This document shows positions 1 through 6,490 of a stretch of 64,000 nt of DNA, piece by piece (the stretch's first letter is position 1; every line of letters begins with the position of its first letter). This stretch comes from a virus. The notes under the pieces are model-generated. The model saw nothing but the letters and a program-made list of their open reading frames with translations. It was not told where the DNA came from and did not search any database. Made by a program: the position numbers and the translations under genes. The stretch lies in the IMG/VR virus record IMGVR_UViG_3300025133_000029, positions 1 to 64,000 of that record. The stretch is one strand, 5' to 3'.

Positions 1-32
1 TCCTGCCCATCCTTATACAGAAGCGTTTCTTT

Positions 33-108
33 AGCGGAGTGGCGCAGTTGCGGTAAGCGCGGTGGGCTCATATCCCACAGGTCAAGGGTTCAACTCCCTT
101 CTCCGCTT
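33..108 (+). tRNA. tRNA-Met (CAT)
   Basis: Full cloverleaf. The 7-bp acceptor AGCGGAG/CTCCGCT is perfect, the D stem is GCGC/GCGC, and the anticodon arm GTGGG-CTCATAT-CCCAC reads CAT. The T arm is AAGGG/CCCTT with loop TTCAACT. CAT could be initiator Met, elongator Met or a lysidine-modified Ile tRNA; a second CAT tRNA lies at 2014. CCA is not encoded. Confidence 0.9.
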
Positions 109-202
109 TTTATTCTTATGATATTCGTTTTGCTCTTTTCGCATGGAGTGGGATGGATGAACTATTTTTATAGTTTGAATGAACCACGTCATAAGAATAT
201 TT

Positions 203-277
203 AAATGAATAGCTCAGCTTGGTTAGAGCATTCGGTTAATAATCGAAAGGTCGTAGGTTCGAATCCTGTCGCTGGCT
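203..277 (+). tRNA. degenerate tRNA-like unit, anticodon reads AAT (Ile-like)
   Basis: The D arm (GCTC/GAGC), an anticodon arm (TTCGG-TTAATAA-TCGAA) and the T arm (GTAGG-TTCGAAT-CCTGT) are present in the right order and spacing. The 5' seven bases (AAATGAA) do not pair with the 3' seven (CGCTGGC), so no acceptor stem forms. Either the tRNA is decaying or its 5' end needs repair. An A34 Ile anticodon is unusual in bacteria. Confidence 0.5.
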
Positions 278-295
278 TTTGTGGGAGGTGATAGT

Positions 296-685
296 ATGGA
301 TGCACGAGGATTTCATTTGGATGTGGACCAAAAGAGCTTCTTTGAAGATGTGTTGCCTTCTTCGGTTGCTCGTTCATTATGTGATGACTTGGTGGAGATA
401 TGGAGCAGTGCGACGGGAGAGCCGTCAAGTAATCTTGTTGTGCAAAAATCGATAGACCTGTTGGATCTGATGTGTCGGCATCCGGGCCTTGCTTTGTATG
501 AGATACTGGCATTGGTGGAAGATTACGTTGTTGGCGATAGTGAACTGAATGAGTCAGCTCATAGATTCGTACTGACTTGGTTTATAGGTAGGGTTAAGAT
601 CCGGATGGACGAGGCCGAAATGATGCTCCCTATATGGTGGGATGCTCCGTCTGATGACCCAGGGAAGAGTATGTACTTGTATTGA
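296..685 (+). CDS. hypothetical protein between tRNA units
   Basis: Encodes 129 aa. The ATG at 296 follows GGGAGGTGATAGT, a good SD at normal spacing, so it is preferred over the GTG at 281. The protein is acidic with mixed helical segments, no signal peptide, no cysteine cluster and no recognised motif. It fills the space between two tRNA-like units (203-277 and about 689-778) and is probably transcribed with them. I do not recognise the family. The SD and lack of overlap with canonical tRNAs argue it is real. Confidence 0.65.
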   Translation: MDARGFHLDVDQKSFFEDVLPSSVARSLCDDLVEIWSSATGEPSSNLVVQKSIDLLDLMCRHPGLALYEILALVEDYVVGDSELNESAHRFVLTWFIGRVKIRMDEAEMMLPIWWDAPSDDPGKSMYLY

Positions 686-688
686 TTG

Positions 689-778
689 TTTCGTGGGAGG
701 TGTTCCTCGCAGCGGACTGTGAATCCGCCGACATGTGTTGCGAGGTGGGCGTCGAGAGGTTTAAATCCTACTTCATCT
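689..778 (+). tRNA. tRNA-like unit with His-type anticodon arm (GTG) and long variable arm
   Basis: A perfect anticodon arm GCGGA-CTGTGAA-TCCGC (712-728) reads GTG. It is followed by a possible variable-arm helix CGAC/GTCG (729-732/751-754) and a T-like loop whose stem keeps only three pairs (AGG/CCT, 757-769). CCTCGCA (705-711) can pair perfectly with TGCGAGG (739-745), enclosing the anticodon hairpin. No normal acceptor or D arm is visible, so this is a tRNA relic, an expanded tRNA or a different structured RNA. Confidence 0.4.
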
Positions 779-784
779 ATTTTT

Positions 785-861
785 TCAAGCAGGACGGTTT
801 TGGTGTCCAGGGATTAAATGTGCGCGCATTGTCCCGAAAGGTTCGACCCCTTTTGCTTGAG
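785..861 (+). ncRNA. tRNA-like RNA without a normal anticodon arm
   Basis: The 7-bp terminal helix TCAAGCA/TGCTTGA (785-791/854-860) is perfect. A D-like arm GGAC/GTCC encloses a 9-nt loop with GG. The T arm AAAGG-TTCGACC-CCTTT (837-853) is canonical. The middle arm is GGGAT/GTCCC (810-814/831-835) around a 16-nt, largely self-complementary loop, so there is no 7-nt anticodon loop. The variable region is one base and the two linker bases before the D stem are missing. It may be a tRNA mimic rather than a translating tRNA. Confidence 0.55.
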
Positions 862-876
862 CTAAAGAGAAATTCT

Positions 877-948
877 CCCGCGTTGGTCTAGTGGTTATGG
901 CACCGGTCTGTCGAATCGGAAAGAGGAGTTCGATTCTCCTACGCGGGG
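877..948 (+). tRNA. tRNA-Asp (GTC)
   Basis: Perfect acceptor CCCGCGT/ACGCGGG. Anticodon arm CCGGT-CTGTCGA-ATCGG with one G-U pair reads GTC. T arm AGGAG-TTCGATT-CTCCT. Discriminator G. Confidence 0.92.
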
Positions 949-1007
949 CTATTTTTTACTGGGGTTGCGCGATAATGCTTGTTGGCATTATGCTTCTTTT
1001 GGTTTCT

Positions 1008-1080
1008 GGGGCTATAGCTCAATTGGGAGAGCGCTAGGTTTGCAACCTGGAGGTCGTCGGTTCGACCCCGACTAGTTCCA
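1008..1080 (+). tRNA. tRNA-Ala (TGC)
   Basis: Acceptor GGGGCTA/TAGTTCC pairs with two G-U wobbles. The D arm GCTC/GAGC is present. Anticodon arm CTAGG-TTTGCAA-CCTGG reads TGC. T arm GTCGG-TTCGACC-CCGAC. Discriminator A. Confidence 0.9.
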
Positions 1081-1092
1081 CTAGTTTTTTTT

Positions 1093-1165
1093 GCCCCGAT
1101 AGCTCAATTGGCAGAGCAGTAGTTTTGTAAACTACAGGTTCTCGGTTCGATTCCGGGTTGGGGCT
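1093..1165 (+). tRNA. tRNA-Thr (TGT)
   Basis: Acceptor GCCCCGA/TTGGGGC pairs with one G-U and a weak last pair. Anticodon arm GTAGT-TTTGTAA-ACTAC reads TGT. T loop TTCGATT. Lies 12 nt after the Ala tRNA. Confidence 0.9.
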
Positions 1166-1478
1166 TTTTAGAATGATTGGGATCGAGTATCGAGCTAGGT
1201 TCCAATAAAATCGAAGGGCATGGGTCGCCACCTCAAACAACTTCGACATAACCTCGTTGGGCGTTGTGAGGTTTCTTTTCTGACAGGGAAGTGTTCAGGA
1301 TGGGATTTCCTGGGCCTTGGAATCCTACCCCTAAGTAACCATGGCAATGTTTAGGGATGGTAGATTTAAGAATATAAAACGAGACTTAGCGGTCAAAAGT
1401 GATTGAATCTTAGCGCGGGGTCAAACCCGTCCAGATGTGTGCATGTTAATGTGACCACAATAACCTGTTGGTTTCTTC
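1166..1478 (+). other. 313-nt gap in the tRNA cluster with hairpins, no gene seen
   Basis: No convincing reading frame or complete tRNA. Hairpins visible are TCGAAG/CTTCGA (1211-1216/1241-1246, with an inner GGC/GCC) and AACCTC/GAGGTT (1250-1255/1268-1273). A CAGGA/TCCTG arm with a 7-nt loop follows further on but has no U33, so it is not a normal anticodon arm. This may hold an unrecognised RNA or decayed tRNAs. Confidence 0.4.
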
Positions 1479-1554
1479 TCTATCTGTGGCGCAGTCCGGT
1501 AGCGTACTGGTTTTGGATACCAGTGGTCGTAGGTTCAAATCCTACCAGATAGAC
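1479..1554 (+). tRNA. tRNA-Pro (TGG)
   Basis: Perfect acceptor TCTATCT/AGATAGA. Anticodon arm CTGGT-TTTGGAT-ACCAG reads TGG. T arm GTAGG-TTCAAAT-CCTAC. Confidence 0.92.
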
Positions 1555-1560
1555 TTCTCC

Positions 1561-1632
1561 TCCTTTACAGTCAATGGTAGACGGCATGCAGTGTGCAGTA
1601 TGCGGGTGGTAGGTTCGAGTCCTCTAGGGGGG
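1561..1632 (+). tRNA. degenerate tRNA-like unit, enlarged anticodon loop
   Basis: The acceptor TCCTTTA/TAGGGGG pairs only with several G-U wobbles. The D stem GTC/GAC is present, and a T arm GTAGG-TTCGAGT-CCTCT has one mismatch. The anticodon arm is too long: GCATG/TATGC closes a 10-nt loop, or GCATGC/GTATGC an 8-nt loop. The anticodon is therefore ambiguous (GTG or GCA). Confidence 0.4.
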
Positions 1633-1644
1633 GGGAGAAGATTT

Positions 1645-1718
1645 GCCTCCGTAGCTCATCTGGATAGAGCGTCAGATTTCTACTCTGAGTGTAGTGGGTT
1701 CGAGTCCTACCGGGGGTA
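1645..1718 (+). tRNA. tRNA-Arg (TCT)
   Basis: Acceptor GCCTCCG/CGGGGGT pairs with two wobbles. Anticodon arm TCAGA-TTTCTAC-TCTGA reads TCT. T arm GTGGG-TTCGAGT-CCTAC. Discriminator A. Reads AGA/AGG. Confidence 0.9.
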
Positions 1719-1739
1719 TTTTTTTACTTAAAGTGCTTT

Positions 1740-1814
1740 TCTCCTATAGCTCAGCTTGGTCAGAGCAATTGACTGTTAATCAATGGGTCGGAGGTTCAAA
1801 TCCTCCTGGGAGAG
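1740..1814 (+). tRNA. tRNA-Asn (GTT)
   Basis: Acceptor TCTCCTA/TGGGAGA. Anticodon arm ATTGA-CTGTTAA-TCAAT reads GTT. T arm GGAGG-TTCAAAT-CCTCC. Confidence 0.92.
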
Positions 1815-1815
1815 C

Positions 1816-1920
1816 TTTTGTTCTGCATCGGGTTGGTGCCGTAATTTATCAAGAATTCTGACGGATTTTGATGAGTCGGTTTACGGTTCTCGGAAGAAGA
1901 TCTTTTGGGACAGAACAAAA
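1816..1920 (+). ncRNA. nested-hairpin RNA candidate between tRNA-Asn and tRNA-Glu
   Basis: The ends pair perfectly over 10 bp (TTTTGTTCTG 1816-1825 with CAGAACAAAA 1911-1920). Inside lie GCCGTAA/TTACGGT (1838-1844/1881-1887) and ATCAAGA/TTTTGAT (1848-1854/1866-1872). The element fits exactly between two tRNAs with 1 and 4 nt to spare and has no reading frame. Ends-paired stems with internal loops are how Y RNAs are built, and a Ro60-like gene lies 0.7 kb downstream. That link is inference. Confidence 0.55.
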
Positions 1921-1924
1921 ACAT

Positions 1925-2003
1925 GGCCTTGTCGTTCACGGTAGGTTAGTTAGGACGCCAGCCTTTCAAGCTGAAGAACCGGGTTCGACCCCCGGTGGGG
2001 CCA
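1925..2003 (+). tRNA. tRNA-Glu (TTC) with enlarged D loop
   Basis: Acceptor GGCCTTG/TGGGGCC pairs with wobbles. The anticodon arm CCAGC-CTTTCAA-GCTGA reads TTC, with a C-A mismatch at its base. T arm CCGGG-TTCGACC-CCCGG. The D arm is about 6-7 nt longer than in usual tRNA-Glu, with a repeated GTTAG, so it looks expanded by a short duplication. Confidence 0.8.
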
Positions 2004-2013
2004 TTTTCTTTAA

Positions 2014-2087
2014 GGACCTATAGCTCAATTGGTTAGAGCTTCCGGCTCATAACCGGATGGTTTCTGGTTCGATCCCAGATGGGTCCA
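2014..2087 (+). tRNA. tRNA with CAT anticodon (Met or Ile2)
   Basis: Acceptor GGACCTA/TGGGTCC. D arm GCTC/GAGC. Anticodon arm TCCGG-CTCATAA-CCGGA reads CAT. T loop TTCGATC. Discriminator A. It is the second CAT tRNA in the cluster, so one of the two may be the lysidine-type Ile tRNA for AUA. Confidence 0.9.
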
Positions 2088-2095
2088 TTTTTTTT

Positions 2096-2238
2096 GCGGG
2101 AATGGTCTAATGGTAAGACGGAGGCGTTTCCAGCCTTTCAGTGCAATTTCAGATCATAAACTCGAGAGGCATTTGTCTTTCATTCTTGTGTATCTTACAA
2201 GCGCGTTTCAGATGTTGGTTCGATTCCAGCTTCCCGCT
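2096..2238 (+). tRNA. tRNA-Gly-like gene interrupted by about 70 nt in the variable region
   Basis: The acceptor GCGGGAA/TTCCCGC is perfect, the D stem is GTCT/AGAC and the T arm GTTGG-TTCGATT-CCAGC is intact. The anticodon arm GAGGC-GTTTCCA-GCCTT reads TTC by strict 7-nt loop rules, or TCC (Gly) if shifted by one. The Gly-type acceptor and D arm favour Gly. About 70 extra bases sit between anticodon and T arms, bounded by direct repeats of TTTCAG (2136, 2147, 2206). Removing one repeat unit (2136-2205) leaves a perfect 73-nt tRNA. Confidence 0.7.
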
Positions 2239-2352
2239 CTATTTTACTGAATCTAGTATTCGGTGTTTTTCTTGTGCCAGATCCTCGCTCCTTCCTGGTT
2301 GATTCTCTAGCAGGGTTATAGATTGATTTTGCGAAATGAGAACAAGGATCGC

Positions 2353-2385
2353 CACCCCCTGGTCTTTGTCCAGCGCTTGGGGGTG
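2353..2385 (+). other. strong hairpin between tRNA-Gly and tRNA-Leu
   Basis: CACCCCC (2353-2359) pairs with GGGGGTG (2379-2385), with an inner TGG/CCA. It sits in the 166-nt gap 2239-2404, which otherwise shows no tRNA or gene. A run of six T follows about 15 nt later, so it could be a processing or weak termination site. Confidence 0.4.
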
Positions 2386-2404
2386 AGGGGATGGCTCCTT
2401 TTTT

Positions 2405-2488
2405 GTCGGAATGGTGGAATCAGGTAGACACGCTTGACTTAAAATCAAGTACTCGAAGAGTGTGTGGGTTCAATTCCCACTTCCGACA
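2405..2488 (+). tRNA. tRNA-Leu (TAA)
   Basis: Perfect acceptor GTCGGAA/TTCCGAC. Anticodon arm CTTGA-CTTAAAA-TCAAG reads TAA. The long class II variable arm contains ACTC/GAGT. T arm GTGGG-TTCAATT-CCCAC. Discriminator A. Confidence 0.93.
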
Positions 2489-2493
2489 TATTT

Positions 2494-2510
2494 TCTTTAG
2501 AGTCTAAAGA
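2494..2510. repeat. 17-bp palindrome copy 1 (centre G)
   Basis: Perfect TCTTTAGA-G-TCTAAAGA. It starts 6 nt after tRNA-Leu and closes the tRNA block. A degenerate cousin (ATTGGACTCCAAAGAAT) lies about 40 nt on. Confidence 0.95.
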
Positions 2511-2596
2511 TTTTTCTTATTATTGACCCTTCTAGGAAAAGGATTGGACTCCAAAGAATTTTTTCTTGCGTATCTCTATTCATATTCTCGATAAGC

Positions 2597-2633
2597 ATGG
2601 CCCTGTACTTTTATGTGCGGGGCCATTTTTTTT
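2597..2633 (+). terminator. probable intrinsic terminator
   Basis: ATGGCCC (2597-2603) pairs with GGGCCAT (2620-2626), followed by a run of T. It lies between the tRNA block and the next gene, whose SD starts about 15 nt later. Confidence 0.65.
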
Positions 2634-2653
2634 GGCAAATAGGAGGAGAGTGA

Positions 2654-4609
2654 ATGGTACAACAAGTCGTTCCGGATATGGAGCAAAGATTGGAGAGTCT
2701 TGGTCCTGCAGAGAGGATCTTGAATCACATGTTGGAGTATGTGGATCACCTTTTCCACAATCGTATTGGTATGGTTGTGGAGGATGCCAGAACCCGAATT
2801 GGCGTTCGGTGGCATCACGTCTCATACGAAGAAAAAGATGGACAGAAGGAGGTCATTCGCCTCGACAAAGTTGGAAAGAAGACAACGCGAACCCCTGTGG
2901 GTATTTGGGGTGAAGACGATCTTATTCGAAAAGATGGTGTTGTCGTGGGCCGTTATCAGCCTGCGGGAATCTTCAAAGAGGTCGCGGTTTACATCTATCG
3001 AAACATCGCAGAGATTTGGGCGATGGATCAAGACTTCGTGGCACGCTGGGCTTCGTATGTGTTTTCGCAAGATCACCGTGATATGAAGGTGATTGTTGCA
3101 GCATTTATGTTGGTTCAGTCAGATCGTAGAGGAGATCCTATCCGGAGTGAAGAAACGGGCGAGATTCTTTTCTACGATGAAGACTATCGCGATATTGGTG
3201 AGGCGATGTGCCTTATTCGGCGTCGGGGTTCTGACTTGGGGCCTCGCGAGATTGAACGGATGTTTGATGTTTTGCGGCTTCCTGCAATCGCGGCGATTAA
3301 CCGGGAATTGGGTTTCACTTCTTCTCCCACAAGAAAGGCAAAGGGTCGCCTACCTTCGGTCGTTCGCAGATGGCTTGGGTTTAGAGAGAGAAATCGTCCT
3401 CTCTTGGATGGGATTGTCCGGGCAAGCATGAAGAGAACGGTGTGGCGTTTGTGTCAATACTCTAACTACAAACCTGCGGGTGAAGAATTCTTCCAGGTTC
3501 TGGGCTACAAGCAGAAGCAACGGGACGACGGTCGAAGAAAGATAGCTCTTGATATCGAGATGCCGCAGGCAGAGTCGTGGGAGGGTTTGTCGGAGAGTGA
3601 CATCTGCCAGAAGATATCGGATGAGCGTCTTTCCTTGAAGTATGTGGTAGGGAAGCTTCCATCTTCTGTGGGTATGACGCCAGCAGTTGTTGCAGCATCC
3701 ATGATGCATGGCGGAATGTCGGCAAAAGAAATTCTCATCGCTTCTCCCACTCTTGAGGCTTTGGGACTCCTGGATGTTCCAGAGATCAAGGCAAAGCATG
3801 CAGAGGCGTTGGCGCAGGTGGCCAAGAGAGCCGAGGACCAACGTGCAGCAAATATTGCGATGCGTATGCGCAAAAAAGAGAACGTGCAAGCTTTGGAGCA
3901 AGTGAGCGAAGCAGTTGTGGCGAAGAAGGTTGAAAAATCTTTGGAAGACTTCATGCTTTATCTTGTCATCGACAGGTCTATTTCAATGCGAGGTTCCTTG
4001 GAGAGGGGTAAACAAATGCTGCTCCAGATGCTTCCTGGCATTTTGCAGGTGGGAATGGATAAAATCAAAGTTTCCACATTCAATACAGACGGGAAGGAGA
4101 TTAGGTTCCGCCATGCTTCTGCAGAGGGGGTTGAGCATGCTTTTCGGAGTGAAAAGGCAAGTGGAGGTACTGCTTATGCAGAGGGCGTTCGGGTTCTCAA
4201 TGGGTATCCTCCCAAAGATCACGAAGAATCCATTATCTTCTTTGTTGGTGATCAGGAGGACAGAAACACAGACGGTCTTGTTCGGGCCATTAATCTTTCG
4301 GGACTGCGCCCTGCAGCGTTTGGTTTGATTGAAGTTCTGAGTCCCACACAAATGAGAGATACGAGGCGTCCACGGATTGTGGAGGCAACGGCTGCTCGTT
4401 TGGGTATTCCGTGTTTCATGATTGAAGAAGACACCTTCAGTGATCCCTATGCGCTTCCTCGGACGTTACAACGTTTGATCGAGTCGACTCCGGTTACGGA
4501 ACAAGTCACAGCGAGTCGTGCTTCGGTTGGTAGGGGACGTCGGAAGTCTTTGATTGAGAAAATTTTAGAGACAGATCTTCTTCGAAAGCCTGGATGGGCG
4601 ATGGGATAG
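2654..4609 (+). CDS. Ro60-like (TROVE plus vWA) RNA-binding protein, probable
   Basis: Encodes 651 aa; the ATG follows AGGAGGAGAGTGA. Residues about 100-340 are helical and Arg/Lys-rich and include a YKP...FF..LGYKQKQ stretch that resembles the TROVE ring of Ro60/Rsr proteins. Residues about 432-600 form a vWA domain with a metal site D440-x-S442-x-S444, a later Thr near 506 and an Asp near 532. Ro proteins bind Y RNAs and misfolded RNAs, and a set of tRNAs, a tRNA-like RNA and a nested-hairpin RNA lies directly upstream. The vWA assignment is secure; TROVE is from memory of the family. A MoxR-partner-type vWA protein is the main alternative. Confidence 0.6.
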   Translation: MVQQVVPDMEQRLESLGPAERILNHMLEYVDHLFHNRIGMVVEDARTRIGVRWHHVSYEEKDGQKEVIRLDKVGKKTTRTPVGIWGEDDLIRKDGVVVGRYQPAGIFKEVAVYIYRNIAEIWAMDQDFVARWASYVFSQDHRDMKVIVAAFMLVQSDRRGDPIRSEETGEILFYDEDYRDIGEAMCLIRRRGSDLGPREIERMFDVLRLPAIAAINRELGFTSSPTRKAKGRLPSVVRRWLGFRERNRPLLDGIVRASMKRTVWRLCQYSNYKPAGEEFFQVLGYKQKQRDDGRRKIALDIEMPQAESWEGLSESDICQKISDERLSLKYVVGKLPSSVGMTPAVVAASMMHGGMSAKEILIASPTLEALGLLDVPEIKAKHAEALAQVAKRAEDQRAANIAMRMRKKENVQALEQVSEAVVAKKVEKSLEDFMLYLVIDRSISMRGSLERGKQMLLQMLPGILQVGMDKIKVSTFNTDGKEIRFRHASAEGVEHAFRSEKASGGTAYAEGVRVLNGYPPKDHEESIIFFVGDQEDRNTDGLVRAINLSGLRPAAFGLIEVLSPTQMRDTRRPRIVEATAARLGIPCFMIEEDTFSDPYALPRTLQRLIESTPVTEQVTASRASVGRGRRKSLIEKILETDLLRKPGWAMG

Positions 4610-4633
4610 TTTCTGTGTCGATAGGGGGGTGTT

Positions 4634-4670
4634 ATAAAGAGAGTGACTTGCTCCAAGTCACTCTCTTTAT
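4634..4670 (+). terminator. intrinsic terminator, 17-bp stem
   Basis: A 17-bp perfect stem (4634-4650/4654-4670) with a 3-nt CTC loop is followed by GTTTTTG. It separates the Ro-like gene from the next gene. A-rich sequence upstream is weak, so it may work in both directions. Confidence 0.85.
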
Positions 4671-4688
4671 GTTTTTGAAGGAGTTTTT

Positions 4689-5390
4689 ATGAAAACGAAG
4701 AATATTGGTCGTGCAAAGAAATGGTCTCGTGTACATGTGGTCGTTTTGGTTGTGGGAGTAGCACTGTCAGTCTTGCTGATAGGTGTGTCATCAATTCTTT
4801 GGTTGAAAGTAAAAAAAGTGGCTTGGGGTATTTCGTTGCTTTTGACTGGAGGGTTCACAATGGGAATGTCTATTTATGGATATTTTCAATTACGGGAAAT
4901 GTATAATTGGAGTGAGTTGTATTGGAATACGAAGGTACCATCGTATAAAAGAAAAGGTACGGGATGGAAGAAGCTTTTGACGCATTGGTATGGACTTTTG
5001 GGTTTTGTGTGGTCTCTGCCAGTGTCTTTGCCATATGCCCTATATGTTTTCTTTTTTGTTTTATTGGGACAATATAGGTTTGTAAGAAGATACGGTTGGA
5101 CGCTAGAATTTGAAACGGTGTACAATAGCTGGGTACACAAGAAATATTGGGAAGGGAAGTGGTCTGGAGCCAATGGTGGGGCTATAACGGTGTATAGTCA
5201 TTTGTATGTGAATAATGAAGATACACAGGACCATGAACGACGACACGCTTGGCAGGTTTTTTGTTTTGGTTTCTATGGGGTTTTTATTTATGCGATCCAT
5301 TCTATTTATTTATATGCATCGGGAAAAGATGGATACAGGGATGTCTTTTTAGAAGAAGAGGCTCGCAGAGCGGAACATTTAGATCACTAG
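4689..5390 (+). CDS. membrane protein with HExxH-type motif
   Basis: Encodes 233 aa; start ATG after AAGGAGTTTTT. Hydrophobic helices are at about residues 15-38, 45-66, 98-125 and 190-212. H182-E183-x-x-H186 is followed by W-Q and, about 35 residues later, an EEEA segment. That is the layout of zinc proteases with a third Glu ligand, and HE..H..Q resembles DUF4157-type peptidase cores. The motif sits just before the last membrane helix, facing the cytoplasm or periplasm depending on topology. The AT content is higher than in its neighbours. Substrate unknown; a non-catalytic role is possible. Confidence 0.6.
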   Translation: MKTKNIGRAKKWSRVHVVVLVVGVALSVLLIGVSSILWLKVKKVAWGISLLLTGGFTMGMSIYGYFQLREMYNWSELYWNTKVPSYKRKGTGWKKLLTHWYGLLGFVWSLPVSLPYALYVFFFVLLGQYRFVRRYGWTLEFETVYNSWVHKKYWEGKWSGANGGAITVYSHLYVNNEDTQDHERRHAWQVFCFGFYGVFIYAIHSIYLYASGKDGYRDVFLEEEARRAEHLDH

Positions 5391-5433
5391 AAAGTTGCGA
5401 TGGATTGTGCTTTCTTACCTGACAGGAGTCGAT

Positions 5434-6402
5434 ATGGTTTGGCAGGCATTATTGAAACCAGAGGTGGGGCAAGAACGTTTTGTGGCTCCTTGGTTTGGGC
5501 AGAAACAAATTTTATCACCAAAGGGCAGATGTTTTTCTCTAAAGGGAAGGCGTCATCGGGAGCATGGATGGTATTTTTTTGAAATCACTAAGCCCAAGAT
5601 AGTGAGGTGTGTGTTGGGCGAGGAGGCGTCTGCACCAGATGGTTGGGGGGAGAGCGAAAGAAGGGTCCAGGGATACGCTGTAGGGGATAGGTTGATTCTG
5701 GATAGTATTGGCTTTGTAAATGATCCTTCTAAAATCATTGAGCATTCGAGGTCGGTTTATTTTTTGGATCCGGGTTTAGATCGTTTTTCCAGAGTATCTG
5801 CAGTGGAATACGAGAGCGGAGATTTGTTATTTTATCAGCAAGAGTTTCCTTTGGGTCCTGAGTCTTTGGCATTGGATGCTTTTTTGGATGGAAGAGAAGA
5901 TTTGAGTGGGATAAAAGAAGTTACTCCTGCATTGCATTTTTCTTTTCTGTTTGAGCGGTGGGTTCAGGAGGAGCAGAGGGCAAGGATTCGAATTCTAGAG
6001 GAACATCGTCTAGAGCAAGAGCGCCTTTTGCGTGAAGCGGAGATGAGGGCGGAGATAGAGCGCTCAGTGGGCGATGGGGCGTCTAGAAGGGCGATGGCCT
6101 TGGTAGATTTTGAGGCGGCAGCAGGGGCGGCTTTGCGGCTTTCTGGGGCAGAACTGTTAGATGTGAGAGATGGCTATCGGGGGGAGAAAACAATTCGTTT
6201 TCGTTATAGGGAGAGGCGCTTTTGTTCGGTTATCAACGGTACTACTTTGGAAGTTATAGATTCTGGCATTTGTTTGGTGGGGAATGATCGATTATTTACG
6301 TTAGAAAGCCTTCCCAGTGTTATTGGAATGGCTATGGATGAAGGAGTTCTTCACGTTTTTCGTCGGGTAGATGATTATTATGGATATGGCGATGATGATT
6401 AG
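5434..6402 (+). CDS. hypothetical protein with central coiled coil
   Basis: Encodes 322 aa from the ATG at 5434, which has ACAGGAG seven bases upstream; an upstream frame extends to 5395 but lacks a good SD. Residues about 178-212 are Glu/Arg/Leu-rich and predicted coiled coil. Flanking parts look globular and beta-rich. It ends with an acidic DDYYGYGDDD tail. It stands directly before the JAMM peptidase, separated by palindrome copy 2. Family not recognised; no E2-type motif was found in it. Confidence 0.7.
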   Translation: MVWQALLKPEVGQERFVAPWFGQKQILSPKGRCFSLKGRRHREHGWYFFEITKPKIVRCVLGEEASAPDGWGESERRVQGYAVGDRLILDSIGFVNDPSKIIEHSRSVYFLDPGLDRFSRVSAVEYESGDLLFYQQEFPLGPESLALDAFLDGREDLSGIKEVTPALHFSFLFERWVQEEQRARIRILEEHRLEQERLLREAEMRAEIERSVGDGASRRAMALVDFEAAAGAALRLSGAELLDVRDGYRGEKTIRFRYRERRFCSVINGTTLEVIDSGICLVGNDRLFTLESLPSVIGMAMDEGVLHVFRRVDDYYGYGDDD

Positions 6403-6454
6403 AGAATAAGTGGGAGTTATTGTTTCTTTTTTCTTTTACCTAAAAATCAAAAAA

Positions 6455-6471
6455 TCTTTAGAGTCTAAAGA
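6455..6471. repeat. 17-bp palindrome copy 2 (centre G)
   Basis: Perfect arms, flanked by AAAA/TTTTTT. Ends 19 nt before the ATG of the JAMM gene and precedes its SD. Confidence 0.95.
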
Positions 6472-6490
6472 TTTTTTGCAAGGAATAGTC

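Noticed and set aside
682-1731. Short frames within the tRNA cluster
   Set aside because: They run across well-formed tRNAs and lack SD sites.
1861-1890. Hammerhead ribozyme core (TGATGAGTC near 1870)
   Set aside because: The matching GAAA part and helix III are missing.
2534-2560. ATTGGACTCCAAAGAAT near the tRNA block
   Set aside because: Only the centre resembles the palindrome; it may be a decayed copy.
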